Assembly (NCBI GenBank): GCA_944388045.1
Contig: CALXHG010000008.1
Coordinates: 26,432 to 90,431, forward strand
DNA from: an uncultured Clostridia bacterium
GTDB taxonomy: Bacteria > Bacillota > Clostridia > TANB77 > CAG-508
Reading direction: 5' to 3'
DNA length: 64,000 nt
Part shown: positions 44,149 through 53,371 of the stretch, piece after piece
How the letters are laid out: each line of letters begins with the position of its first letter
Numbering within the stretch: position 1 is the stretch's first letter
Position numbers and translations under genes: made by a program
The notes under the pieces: model-generated
What the model was told of the DNA's origin: nothing
Database searches by the model: none
The model's input: only the letters and a program-made list of their open reading frames with translations

Positions 44149-44531
44149 AACCAAAAATTTGTTACAGACAATAACAATTTTTTAAATTACAACGATAAAC
44201 AAAAACATTTTATTATTTTGTTCTTTAAGAAAATTTAATATATTAATAATAAATAAATTTTGAGAATTAAAATTTTGCATTTTCTTGAATTTTCACTTTC
44301 AGTTCACACAAAGAACAAATTTGGTTGGTATATTATATATAGTCAGTAAGCTTAATAAAGTAAAAACTGATTAAAACAAACATCCCCTTTTATTTTCGAA
44401 AAAGACCTAAGTTTTAAAACTTAGGTCTTTTTTAAGTAACTATAATTTTTTTGATTACCATATTTAGATATGTTTTGGAACCGACCCCAAACACTTAGGT
44501 CTGTTTTAGAGCCGACCCTAGACATCCATAT
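44149..44531. other. Gene-free region with orphan terminator and GGGTCGG repeats
   Basis: There is no protein gene here. A 34-bp palindrome at 44399-44432 (AAAAAGACCTAAGTTTT and complement) is an intrinsic terminator working in either direction. It may end the minus-strand gene at 44532, or a short plus-strand transcript starting near 44340. At 44478-44522 two units of CCGACCC type (reverse GGGTCGG) relate to the array at 21.3 kb; one is joined to ACTTAGGTC, also part of the palindrome. Confidence 0.6.
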
Positions 44532-45374
44532 TTATAATACTACTATATCCATTTCACTTGTATTATTTTGATTACCATATGCAAATATAACATATAATGC
44601 ATTATCTTCTCCTATAAAGAATTCTGTTATATTATCTATATCATAAATTTCATCACTAGAATTTCTTGGATATACAGAATATCCTAATTGTGACATATTT
44701 TTAACTTCATTTTCTATTTCTTTAATTTCTGCATTTATTTTTCTACTAGCATCTAATCTAGATACTGATTTTAATTCAAGCATATCTTCAAATGAAACTT
44801 CTTTTTGATTTATTAAATCATAATTATATGTTTGTACAATATCTCTTGCAGGATTTTCTCCTTCTTTTAAATTTGCTCTTATTACTAATGATAATATATT
44901 ATTTGTTATATATGAACAATAATTTACAGAATAAATTATATTTTGCTTTTGTGTATTTAAAATATCTCTAGCTTTTTTTTCAAAAACTTCTTTAATTTCA
45001 TTATTAAATCCATCTATTACTGAATTTTGAATATTAATATATGGAATATTAACATCTAAATTATAATCACTAATTTTATTATTTTTATCACTATATCCTG
45101 TATATATTATTTCTTTACTATTGTCTATTTTATCTATTTTATAATTATTATTTTCTAAATAATTAACTTTATTTTCAAATATTTCATTAAAGCTTTCTTT
45201 ATATTTAGTTAATCTTTCATCAACAATTGAAGGTGGTTGACTAGTGTCAATACTTTTTACAATTTGTATAATTATTGTTATTAATACTGCTAAAATACAT
45301 ATAGAAATGATAGTTATATATACTATTTTTAATTTTTTATTTTTTTCGTAATTATCTTCTAATCTTACGTTCAT
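44532..45374 (-). CDS. Membrane-anchored DUF3298/RsiV-like protein
   Basis: This 280-aa protein has a short cytoplasmic N-terminus (residues 1-15), one membrane helix (about 16-38, IVYITIISICILAVLITIIIQIV) and an extracytoplasmic domain. The pattern YNLDVNIPYINI, then an INxEIKEVFEKKARDI helix and a C-terminal beta region with FFIGEDNALYVIFAYG resembles the DUF4163/DUF3298 pair. That pair is seen in RsiV anti-sigma factors and PdaC. No sigma factor gene is adjacent, so an anti-sigma role is not supported. AAAGGA precedes the ATG. Confidence 0.7.
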   Translation of the reverse strand: MNVRLEDNYEKNKKLKIVYITIISICILAVLITIIIQIVKSIDTSQPPSIVDERLTKYKESFNEIFENKVNYLENNNYKIDKIDNSKEIIYTGYSDKNNKISDYNLDVNIPYINIQNSVIDGFNNEIKEVFEKKARDILNTQKQNIIYSVNYCSYITNNILSLVIRANLKEGENPARDIVQTYNYDLINQKEVSFEDMLELKSVSRLDASRKINAEIKEIENEVKNMSQLGYSVYPRNSSDEIYDIDNITEFFIGEDNALYVIFAYGNQNNTSEMDIVVL

Positions 45375-45447
45375 TAAAATCAGTCCTTTCTTTTGGAAAT
45401 TGGATAATGATTATCTTTTTGTTTTTTCTTTTCCCTCTCTTTAAATA

Positions 45448-45784
45448 TTAACTTATAAATTTATGATTGTCAATATCCATATTATGATTTTTTTGATATT
45501 TCATTTTTGTTGCCATTCCTCCTCTTATATGTCTTTCGGCTTTATTTTCATTTAATATTTCTCTTACTTGTCTCGCTAGTGCAGAATTTATTTTTATCAG
45601 CCTTTCTGTTACATCTTTGTGTACCGTACTTTTGCTTATTCCGAAATTTTTTTGCTGTTCCTCTTACTGTATCTTTTGAGTCTATAATATATTGTGCTAA
45701 ATTTATTGCACGTTCTTCAATAGTGTTTTTGCCTATATTTTTTTTATTGTGCATTTGTGTTGTGTATAAATGTGTTCTATTCAT
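45448..45784 (-). pseudogene. spoIIID: spoIIID with a single-base frameshift
   Basis: SpoIIID is the sporulation mother-cell DNA-binding regulator. The reading frame from the ATG at 45784 (GGAGG upstream) gives IEERAINLAQYIIDSKDTVRGTAK, matching the SpoIIID N-terminus. The frame then continues out of register. Removing one A from the seven-A run at 45647-45653 restores NFGISKSTVHKDVTERL, then IKINSALARQVREILNENKA, ERHIRGGMATKMKY and a stop at 45448-45450. The helix-turn-helix is cut in half by the shift. This may be a sequencing error, a true mutation, or slippage at A7. The intact version would have 111 aa. Confidence 0.85.
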
Positions 45785-45904
45785 TTTGTTCCTCCATAAG
45801 AATACTTTTTGTTTAATTGTATTCTTATTTCTGGTTAAATAGAACTTTGATAAAGTATAACTTTGTTTTTAATTTAGCCTTATTTTCAATTTTAATTAAT
45901 GATA

Positions 45905-45941
45905 CCCAAAAGGCTCAGCTTATAAAAGCTGAGCCTTTGGG
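45905..45941 (-). terminator. Terminator after the vWA-PP2C-kinase operon
   Basis: AAAGGCTCAGCTT (45909-45921) pairs with AAGCTGAGCCTTT (45926-45938), extended by CCC/GGG. It lies about 65 nt after the stop at 46008. The T-tract on the minus strand is short. Confidence 0.75.
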
Positions 45942-46007
45942 ATACAGATTTCTATTTAGATTTCTATTTTATATTTTTAAGGGACTAAATTAGTCAAACC
46001 TCCTTTT

Positions 46008-49000
46008 TTATCCTCTACGAATATCATAGAGAATATTATTAGTCAATATACTAAAGCCTTTAGAATTAATGTCGAAAATTTTAGATTCAGGAGTTATAAT
46101 GCCAGGGCATTTCATTTCCTTTTTTTCTCCACTTTCAACATTATAAATTGTCAAACAATCCTTTCCTGGAATATATCTATATCCATATTTGGAAGAAATG
46201 TTTTCAATATTTGTAATATCAGCATCTCCTCTTCTTATTGCTATGAATTTTGAATTAATACGAATAATTTTTTCTTCTTCTGAATTTTTATCTTCAGAAA
46301 CTTGTTGGTCTGATTTCATATTTTCTTCTTTGCAAATTATTCCTAACTGTTTCTTTAAATATGGTACAATACTTTCTCTGCTATCACCTTCAAAAATATC
46401 TAAGAAAGCTTTTTGCAGTTCTTTATCCATCCAATTCCAAGGAACAGCTATTTCTGGCATTTTAATATCATGATTTCCAAGAAGCGAAATTCTACGTTCC
46501 ATCTTATCAATGATATCTAATGCAACCTTTTTGCCGGATTTTTCTTCATAGAAAATTCCATTAAAAGGATGTGTATATGTCAGATAATAAAATGCTTGAA
46601 GTGCATATGAATACCAGTCGTCTTTTAAAGTGATATTTTGATTTTTTGCCGAAATCGGGTCAATATAACCAGGTGTATAAAATTCAACTTTTATATCATC
46701 AATTCCCATTCCGTCAAAGTCTAAGAAATATACATTTTTATTTTTGTCAAACAAAATGTTTCGACCATTTAAATCACCTATATAAATGTTAGCCTCTTTA
46801 TGAAGAGTTTCTATACCTTCACCTATAGTAATGATTATTTCTAATATATCTTTCCTAGAAAGCTTCAGTTTTTCAACTTCAACTTTGTCTCTTAAAACAG
46901 AAATTGGATATGCGTTTTGAACTTCATACATGGTATATCCAAAAATTTCGTTAGACTTAGTATCTACAAGAACTTTTTGAGGAATTACAAATTGGAATTT
47001 GCTGTTTTTAAGATTATTAATCTTTTCTAGCAAACTTTTCTTCAAAAAAATTCGTGTTAATACTGTTCTTTTAAATCTAATATCAACTTCTTCTTTGAAA
47101 ATTTTGGCTACAGAATTTTTCCCATATGGATAAATATAAGATTCTCCACCTTCACCTCCATCAACGGTTTCTTTTTCTTTGAATTTTTTTTGATTGATAA
47201 CCTCTAAAAATTGGTTTTGCTTTTGGCTTGGAATACATTTGGGACAGAAAATATATTTTCTATTATAATAATATTTATGAATAGGGCAATATTCTGTCAT
47301 TTTAGTTGTTAGAATTATAAATTCTTTCAACATATCTTCCAAGTTAGCAAAATTGCAATCACTTTCTTGTTCAAGTAAAACATCTGCTTTAAAAACTTTG
47401 CGTACATATTCAATTGTCCACAATTCTGTTTTTTGCAGAGTTTTATCATCTAAACTAGGTCTTAAAAAATCAATATTCAGAATTTGAACTTGTTTTTTTA
47501 TACCTTTGTTTAAATATACTTGTCCAAAAGGATTTTGTATAAATCCTATTTTTTGATTGACTAATTCTTTAACTTGAGTTAACAGTCTTACCAAACATTT
47601 CAGTCTTGCCAAATTATTTAGAGATTTATCACCCAATTCTACTACAGATGTACTGCCAGTATCTTCAAATGGAAATGCTTTAACATTTGCTTTATACACA
47701 TATCCAATAAACTGTAAGTTATTTTTACTTATAGCAATTTTGTATGGAATAAAGCAATTTTGCTGTAACAAACTTGTTTTCTCAAAAACTCTTAATTTGA
47801 CTAATTGCTTAATGTTTTCCTCAAATTTTTGCAGTTTTTCTCCAACAAATTTGTATACTTTTAGATATGCACCTTCATTTTCAATACTATAATGGATTGA
47901 TGTTTCGTCTTCATATACCTTTCTGTATTTACTACTTTTTTCAAAATCTATTGGTATAATATAATTTTCTTCTCTACATGCTGGACAACTACAAATATTT
48001 TCTATTTCTTGTCCCTCATTATCATTTGCAGGATTTTTATAATAGTAGATTTTGTGTTTATCACAATAAGCATTAAAACTTTTTACTTGTTTTAATAACC
48101 TCTTTTTGGTTTTTACAGAATCACCATTATAATATAAATTAATTCCTGTAAATGCATATGGATTACATCCTTTTTCTATCAACTGATTCCAAATTTTCTT
48201 TACAAATAGAGAATCACTGACATTTGTAATTATGTCATTTATATCTTTTATACAGAAATTTTCATCCATATAATTAATATAAAAAACAAAATCGTCTGTC
48301 ATCCATATTGAGTCAAAATTAATATAATACCTATGGAATTTTGTAAATAGATATGCAGAAATTGTTAATAGAGTTTTGTTATCAAAGCTTATTAGTCTTT
48401 CTTCTGTGAGTCTTTCACCATTCAAAGATTCTAGTATATATCCAGCAACGTTATACATGCCTTTACTATTTAATCTTTTTGTTGAAAGTACTAATCCAGA
48501 AATTTCAGGAAATTTTACTCGTTTATCTTCAATATCTCCTATTTTTTCAGAAATTAACTTTTTTAAGTTTATTTCATTGCTTAAGAATATATTAATTGAT
48601 TGTGTATTTTTTAAAGTTACAAGTATTTTACCATCAGGCAATTTTATTGTACTAGATTGTTGTATTTTCTTTATTTTATATTCTTCTTCAACTTCGAAGT
48701 CAAAGAAAAATTGGTGTCTGGTTTTATCCAAACAGAATCTATTATCAAAATAATAATCAATATAAACTATTGACTTTCCATGTTCTGAAAACCAATCATC
48801 TAATACTTCATTTGCCTTTTCATAATTTACTTGTTTTCCTAATGCAAAATTTATAAATTCTCTTGCAAGAATTGGACTTAAAAATTTAATTTCTGTTTTT
48901 TTGAGGAATTCCTTTTTATTACTTAATTTTCCATACTTTTTTTCTACAAAATTTAGAAAAAGTTTGAAAAAAAGAGTAGTACGTTTTTCTAAAAATGCTT

Positions 49001-50234
49001 CCTCCTTGCAATAGCAAAATTTAAACAAATCATCAATTGTTTTTAATTTGAATACATAACCTACACCATAATCAATTTTACACATTAGACATTTTTCAAT
49101 GTCTAAATCTGTTTCTTGTTTTACACAATGATTAAAGCTTTGATTATTCTCATAAAAATAATTGGTAATTTCGTTAACAAAATAGAAAATTTCTTTTTGG
49201 GTTTGTAATTTCAAATCTTGTATTTCTTTAAATTCTTCTAAATGCTCCTTATCTTCGATAGTATAGCCTAATACTCTTCCTTCATAATCATAAATTATTT
49301 TTACCTTTTCAAGAGTTTCACCAAATTTAGCATCTTGTGATAAGGCTACATTTTCCAATAATTTTTCAAATTGGCTAGAAATGTGCTTATAAATTTTTAT
49401 ATTTCCAGCATAAACAGTATATTGGTCTGTTTCACTTATAATTGCTATATTTTGTTTAATATTACCATCTAACAAAATGTAACAATAAGATTGTGGAACA
49501 GAATGTTTTATAAAATAGAAAAACTCATCGTTTTCATCATTTATTAATATTTGATAAATACTTTTTGGTACTGTTCCTGTTTTATAAAAATCATAACACA
49601 TTTTTGCAATTTGAAAATTATAAGGAAACACCTCACAATCATAAAGCACATTTTTTATTTCATTACTCTTATAAAATTCCTCTAAGTTTCCACCATTTGT
49701 TAACAAATAGTGGATATACTTTATCATTACCTCCCTAGACTTTTTGATTTTTTCTTCATCTTCACTTTTTATGAATAATGAGAAAAAGTTGGAAAAACTA
49801 GTAAAACTACTTTCATCAATTTTGGTAGTGTCTAAAACAAAACCCTCTCTTTCCATGTTTTCAATATATTCTTGTATCTCAAGCAATTTTTCATAATCTG
49901 TAAGATCGTTCCAATTTTTTTGAGAATTCAGTCTTATTTTAAACCACTTTACTGCTTTTTTTGTACCATATAAATAGGTTGCATAATCTACCAATTTAAA
50001 TGATGATATCTGATACTGTTTGGGAGAATTTAATGTTTTCCAATTTCCTTTAAAAAAATTGTATAGCCGTTCTCCAATCTCTCCATTTTTAACAACAACA
50101 AGATAATTGTTTTTTCTCTTAAAAACATATTCTTCATTATTGCTAGATTTGATCGTCGGAATAAATTTTTTATAAAAAATTTTCAAGAAAAAGCAATAAA
50201 TATAGCCCCAAATCATTCCAAATATTCTTAACAT
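46008..50234 (-). CDS. Giant protein with C-terminal Ser/Thr protein kinase domain
   Basis: This 1408-aa protein is the last gene of a five-gene operon. A hydrophobic stretch lies at residues 3-20. The C-terminal kinase domain shows a Gly-rich loop GGEGGES (1026-1032), a beta-3 Lys in VAKIFK (1044), a catalytic loop GDLNGRN (Asp 1154, Asn 1159), DFD in place of DFG (1172-1174) and DDWYSYAL of helix F. Catalysis is therefore plausible. CxxC/CxxH metal knuckles occur as CSCPAC (about 750) and CPIHKYYYNRKYIFCPKC (about 975). The region 780-1010 has a further degenerate kinase-like pattern (VYLNKGIKKQVQILNIDFL). An unassigned tail follows 1300. The kinase, with vWA and PP2C neighbours, matches the TerY-P triad concept; the large N-terminus is unassigned. 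Confidence 0.75.
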   Translation of the reverse strand: MLRIFGMIWGYIYCFFLKIFYKKFIPTIKSSNNEEYVFKRKNNYLVVVKNGEIGERLYNFFKGNWKTLNSPKQYQISSFKLVDYATYLYGTKKAVKWFKIRLNSQKNWNDLTDYEKLLEIQEYIENMEREGFVLDTTKIDESSFTSFSNFFSLFIKSEDEEKIKKSREVMIKYIHYLLTNGGNLEEFYKSNEIKNVLYDCEVFPYNFQIAKMCYDFYKTGTVPKSIYQILINDENDEFFYFIKHSVPQSYCYILLDGNIKQNIAIISETDQYTVYAGNIKIYKHISSQFEKLLENVALSQDAKFGETLEKVKIIYDYEGRVLGYTIEDKEHLEEFKEIQDLKLQTQKEIFYFVNEITNYFYENNQSFNHCVKQETDLDIEKCLMCKIDYGVGYVFKLKTIDDLFKFCYCKEEAFLEKRTTLFFKLFLNFVEKKYGKLSNKKEFLKKTEIKFLSPILAREFINFALGKQVNYEKANEVLDDWFSEHGKSIVYIDYYFDNRFCLDKTRHQFFFDFEVEEEYKIKKIQQSSTIKLPDGKILVTLKNTQSINIFLSNEINLKKLISEKIGDIEDKRVKFPEISGLVLSTKRLNSKGMYNVAGYILESLNGERLTEERLISFDNKTLLTISAYLFTKFHRYYINFDSIWMTDDFVFYINYMDENFCIKDINDIITNVSDSLFVKKIWNQLIEKGCNPYAFTGINLYYNGDSVKTKKRLLKQVKSFNAYCDKHKIYYYKNPANDNEGQEIENICSCPACREENYIIPIDFEKSSKYRKVYEDETSIHYSIENEGAYLKVYKFVGEKLQKFEENIKQLVKLRVFEKTSLLQQNCFIPYKIAISKNNLQFIGYVYKANVKAFPFEDTGSTSVVELGDKSLNNLARLKCLVRLLTQVKELVNQKIGFIQNPFGQVYLNKGIKKQVQILNIDFLRPSLDDKTLQKTELWTIEYVRKVFKADVLLEQESDCNFANLEDMLKEFIILTTKMTEYCPIHKYYYNRKYIFCPKCIPSQKQNQFLEVINQKKFKEKETVDGGEGGESYIYPYGKNSVAKIFKEEVDIRFKRTVLTRIFLKKSLLEKINNLKNSKFQFVIPQKVLVDTKSNEIFGYTMYEVQNAYPISVLRDKVEVEKLKLSRKDILEIIITIGEGIETLHKEANIYIGDLNGRNILFDKNKNVYFLDFDGMGIDDIKVEFYTPGYIDPISAKNQNITLKDDWYSYALQAFYYLTYTHPFNGIFYEEKSGKKVALDIIDKMERRISLLGNHDIKMPEIAVPWNWMDKELQKAFLDIFEGDSRESIVPYLKKQLGIICKEENMKSDQQVSEDKNSEEEKIIRINSKFIAIRRGDADITNIENISSKYGYRYIPGKDCLTIYNVESGEKKEMKCPGIITPESKIFDINSKGFSILTNNILYDIRRG

Positions 50235-50311
50235 TTTTTCCTCCTCATAATTAGATTATAATGAGAAATTGTAGTTTTGGTTTTTTGATTAGTTTAAATT
50301 TTTGCAAAAAC

Positions 50312-51016
50312 TTAAATTTCATCAATCCAAGACAAATCTTCCAATGCCTGTTCAGTTTTCTGGGAATATCCAGTAGACTGACTATTGTTAGCTTGACTAA
50401 AGAAATTTGCTCCAAGAGCTTTCATACTCTTAGACTGTTCTTTGCAGGACTTGGAAAGTTCAACTCCAAGGAAATTTACGAGGTCTGTTCTATTTTTAAC
50501 GTCAATAGTAGAAACAAATCCCATTTCTTCTCCAAAGCGAGAAGAAATACTCTTTCCAAATGCAACAAATACTGTTGTAATTCCTGCATAATTCAAATTC
50601 TGAATAGCCATCTGAGCATCAGCTCTTTTTGCTTTATCATGACAAGGTTCCCCATCAGAAAAAACAATAAATGTTGCTTTAGGAATTACACCTTTCCTTT
50701 CAGTAACAGAGTTAATGTAATTAGTGAGATATTCGGCTCCCATAACAATAGAATAGTACAATGCAGTTGCTCCATCAGGATAATATCTAAACTTCAGATT
50801 CTCAATACTGTGAAATTCCTCAGGATAGAAACTGTCAGAGAATTTGCTGAGAGATACTGCAATGGAATTTGCTTCAGGGAAGTTGTTAAAACTTTTCTGG
50901 AACATTTTCCAACCAGTTCTAACAGAATCAGTGTCATCTTCCATAGAGCGAGATTCATCAAACAACATCATAAAAATGTTGATATTATCAGAAGAGAAAT
51001 TCATGTAGTTACTCAT
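50312..51016 (-). CDS. TerY-type von Willebrand factor A domain protein
   Basis: This 234-aa protein is almost entirely one vWA domain. The MIDAS motif DESRS is at residues 20-24, the Thr in DGATALYY near 85, and the Asp in FSDGEPCHD near 124, so metal binding is intact. The start NINIFMMLFDESRSM and IVFSDGEP match TerY of tellurite/stress loci. There is no signal peptide or membrane helix, so it acts in the cytoplasm. Base composition is visibly richer in G+C than that of its neighbours. TGAGG precedes the ATG. It lies between the helical 498-aa gene and the kinase gene. Confidence 0.82.
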   Translation of the reverse strand: MSNYMNFSSDNINIFMMLFDESRSMEDDTDSVRTGWKMFQKSFNNFPEANSIAVSLSKFSDSFYPEEFHSIENLKFRYYPDGATALYYSIVMGAEYLTNYINSVTERKGVIPKATFIVFSDGEPCHDKAKRADAQMAIQNLNYAGITTVFVAFGKSISSRFGEEMGFVSTIDVKNRTDLVNFLGVELSKSCKEQSKSMKALGANFFSQANNSQSTGYSQKTEQALEDLSWIDEI

Positions 51017-51107
51017 TTTAAAACCTCACATTTTCAATAGGAATTTACTTTTTTCGGAAAAATATAATTATTTTTCCCACCTCCCTTAACTATATAATAA
51101 TTAAGCT

Positions 51108-52604
51108 TTAAATAAATACCTCCTTGAGTCCTTTAAAATAGAATGTATTGATATATATCCCATCATTTTCAATTTTAAAATCCATGTTGAGATTTTTTAA
51201 AATTGAAATGATTTTGTCTCTCTGTTCAATTAAAGACAATATTTTTACATATTTCTTTTGAACATTCGAGTTCATAACATATATCTTTTTTCTATTAATG
51301 GTTGCTCTATCATAAGGATATTTGACGAAATATTTTTCTAATTGCCTATATAGAATGTTTGACGTATTTTTAATAACATCAGTTACATCAAATAATAACA
51401 ATAAGAAATATATTTCTTTATAGGTTATGTTTTTAGAAATATTTTCCCATAATTTGATTAAAATCCATATTCTATCATCATGTGTTATAGAAAAGATTTC
51501 TATTAAAGCTAAATATGCATTTGTTTTAGGAGAAGTGATAACATCATCTTCTCTAACACGAATTTTCATTCTGTCGATGATTTTAACTTTAATTTTGTCT
51601 TCATTCTCCACTTTCTGATTTTTCAAGAATTCAATCAAATTAGACTCAATCTTAAAAATTTCTCTCCAAATTCCTTCATCTAATACACAAGATTGCATTT
51701 CTTTATCACAGAAAATTTGATTTTTAATATATTTAATATTTTTATCAAATTCTTTATGATAGTTTGGATTACTGACTAAATCAAGTAATTCATTTAAATC
51801 TGATATTTCATCTTGCATAAATGCATTAAATGCAGAAATATAGTCAAAACCTTTAAATTGATTAATAATTACCAAATGGGTTAATATTTCTTGTATTGAG
51901 TATTTGGAATTTCTTAATACAATTTTGAAGACATGGTAATCTGTATAAGAAATGAGTGTTGTAATTCTTTCTTTTAAATATCTATCAGAAAAAATATGAA
52001 CACAATTTTTTAATTCTTGTACAAGTTCCATTTCTACTTCTAAAGCTTTTTTGGTTTGTGCTATCACCTTTTCTTTCTCATTTGAATGTGATATTGAAAC
52101 ATTATATAAAATATTCAATTTCACAATCAATTTCTGCAATTTTTGAGAAAAAATCTCAAACTTTATGTTTTTTTCTATGAACAATGTAATTTTGCTATCT
52201 AGTTCTTCGATTTTCCAAATTAATTCACCATTAAATTCTGGGTCAACCTGTAATGTTAGCGTTTTATCTTCTTTTTCTAAACTTGATTTATAAAAATTCC
52301 GCAATTTTTCGATTTCTCCAAAAAAATAGTTGTATTCATTAGGAAAATCTTCTTTAAATAAGTCAACTTTTTGTTCTATTAAATAAAGTTTGTTTAATAA
52401 TGTTCTTTTTGATAAATTTATTTGTTTGCACTTTTCTATTTCCGAATCTTCTTTTTTTGTTTTTACATTTTCTTTTTCTAACTCATTTTCCAATCTTGCT
52501 TCAGATACTTGAGGAATCTTTATAACTTCATTGGAGTTGATTAACATTTTAAGAAATTCAGAAATATTATTAAAGATACAATACAAAAATTTTATTATAA
52601 ACAC
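51108..52604 (-). CDS. Helical protein of unknown function in triad operon
   Basis: I do not recognise this 498-aa protein. The start is GTG with GGAGA 7 nt upstream. The N-terminus (FIIKFLYCIFNNISEFLKML) is hydrophobic and may contact membrane. Most of the rest is alpha-helical and charged, with likely coiled coil at 45-75 and 150-210 (EKEKVIAQTKKALEVEMELVQ). No enzyme motif is seen. Its place in the middle of the operon, 18 nt after the degenerate vWA gene and 92 nt before terY-like, suggests a scaffold or substrate for the phosphorylation system. Confidence 0.65.
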   Translation of the reverse strand: MFIIKFLYCIFNNISEFLKMLINSNEVIKIPQVSEARLENELEKENVKTKKEDSEIEKCKQINLSKRTLLNKLYLIEQKVDLFKEDFPNEYNYFFGEIEKLRNFYKSSLEKEDKTLTLQVDPEFNGELIWKIEELDSKITLFIEKNIKFEIFSQKLQKLIVKLNILYNVSISHSNEKEKVIAQTKKALEVEMELVQELKNCVHIFSDRYLKERITTLISYTDYHVFKIVLRNSKYSIQEILTHLVIINQFKGFDYISAFNAFMQDEISDLNELLDLVSNPNYHKEFDKNIKYIKNQIFCDKEMQSCVLDEGIWREIFKIESNLIEFLKNQKVENEDKIKVKIIDRMKIRVREDDVITSPKTNAYLALIEIFSITHDDRIWILIKLWENISKNITYKEIYFLLLLFDVTDVIKNTSNILYRQLEKYFVKYPYDRATINRKKIYVMNSNVQKKYVKILSLIEQRDKIISILKNLNMDFKIENDGIYINTFYFKGLKEVFI

Positions 52605-52621
52605 ATTACTCTCTCCAGTCT

Positions 52622-53326
52622 TTAGAAAAAGCTTCTGTTTATAGCTCCTATAGAATGAAAGCCAAGTGTTGCAGGTCTAATAAAGTCTTGCTCACTAAGG
52701 CAAAAATACTTAGTTACAATTTTACTATTACTAGCAACATTATTAAAACTTTCTATTCCTTTAGTAGTTACTTCAACAGAAGTATTGGTATTATCAAAAC
52801 ATCTACCTATTCCAATAATTTCTATTGTGCTTATTCTCCTTTTTTCTGTTTCAAATGTTGTTTGTTTTACCACTTTTTCTTTCATGTAATTTTCATTTAC
52901 TACTTTTTCCAAAGCAATTAATGCTTCATATAAACAAGATTTTTCTCCAAGGTCACTTGAATTCAACAAACCATTTGTTCTCAAAAAAATCGAACCAAAC
53001 GGTTTCTGTACTTTTACTATACTCCCATAATTTATGGTGCATACATTTCCAGTTGTTACAATTCCTTTGGTCAGCTGTTCCAATTTTGTTCTATATTGGG
53101 CTACTTCTAAAGTATTTTCAATAAAGAGTATTATCAGCTTATCTTCTATATAAGAAATTGTAGGTTCAATTTTTATTGGTTGAATTATTCCTATATTTGT
53201 TGAAAAAGCAGGCATCGTGATATCTCTTTTAGGTTTAACTGTTTGTTCAGGTGGTTCTATTTTGTTTCTTATTTTTTCGAAGATGCTTTTCTTTTCATCT
53301 TCTGGTTTATGATGGTTTTTACTCAT
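52622..53326 (-). CDS. Degenerate vWA-like protein
   Basis: This 234-aa protein has a basic start (KNHHKPEDEKKS), a Pro-rich linker (residues 20-45) and a globular domain with the strand-helix pattern of a vWA fold: KLIILFIENTLEVAQ as strand 1 and helix 1, NVCTINYGSIVKVQ, SCLYEALIALEKVV and ISTIEIIGIGRCFD. At the MIDAS position it reads IENTL, so metal binding is lost. GGAGG precedes the ATG. It follows the PP2C gene by 46 nt. The vWA assignment is tentative. It may pair with the active TerY-type protein as an inactive partner. Confidence 0.6.
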   Translation of the reverse strand: MSKNHHKPEDEKKSIFEKIRNKIEPPEQTVKPKRDITMPAFSTNIGIIQPIKIEPTISYIEDKLIILFIENTLEVAQYRTKLEQLTKGIVTTGNVCTINYGSIVKVQKPFGSIFLRTNGLLNSSDLGEKSCLYEALIALEKVVNENYMKEKVVKQTTFETEKRRISTIEIIGIGRCFDNTNTSVEVTTKGIESFNNVASNSKIVTKYFCLSEQDFIRPATLGFHSIGAINRSFF

Positions 53327-53371
53327 TCAGAATTCCTCCAAAATATTTTAGGTTGTACTCAATTCTATTTT

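Noticed and set aside
45507..45842. Plus-strand 111-aa hydrophobic ORF
   Set aside because: It is the antisense of spoIIID. The minus strand has clear homology.
50261..51040. Plus-strand 259-aa ORF
   Set aside because: It is the shadow of the TerY-type gene, whose vWA motifs are on the minus strand.
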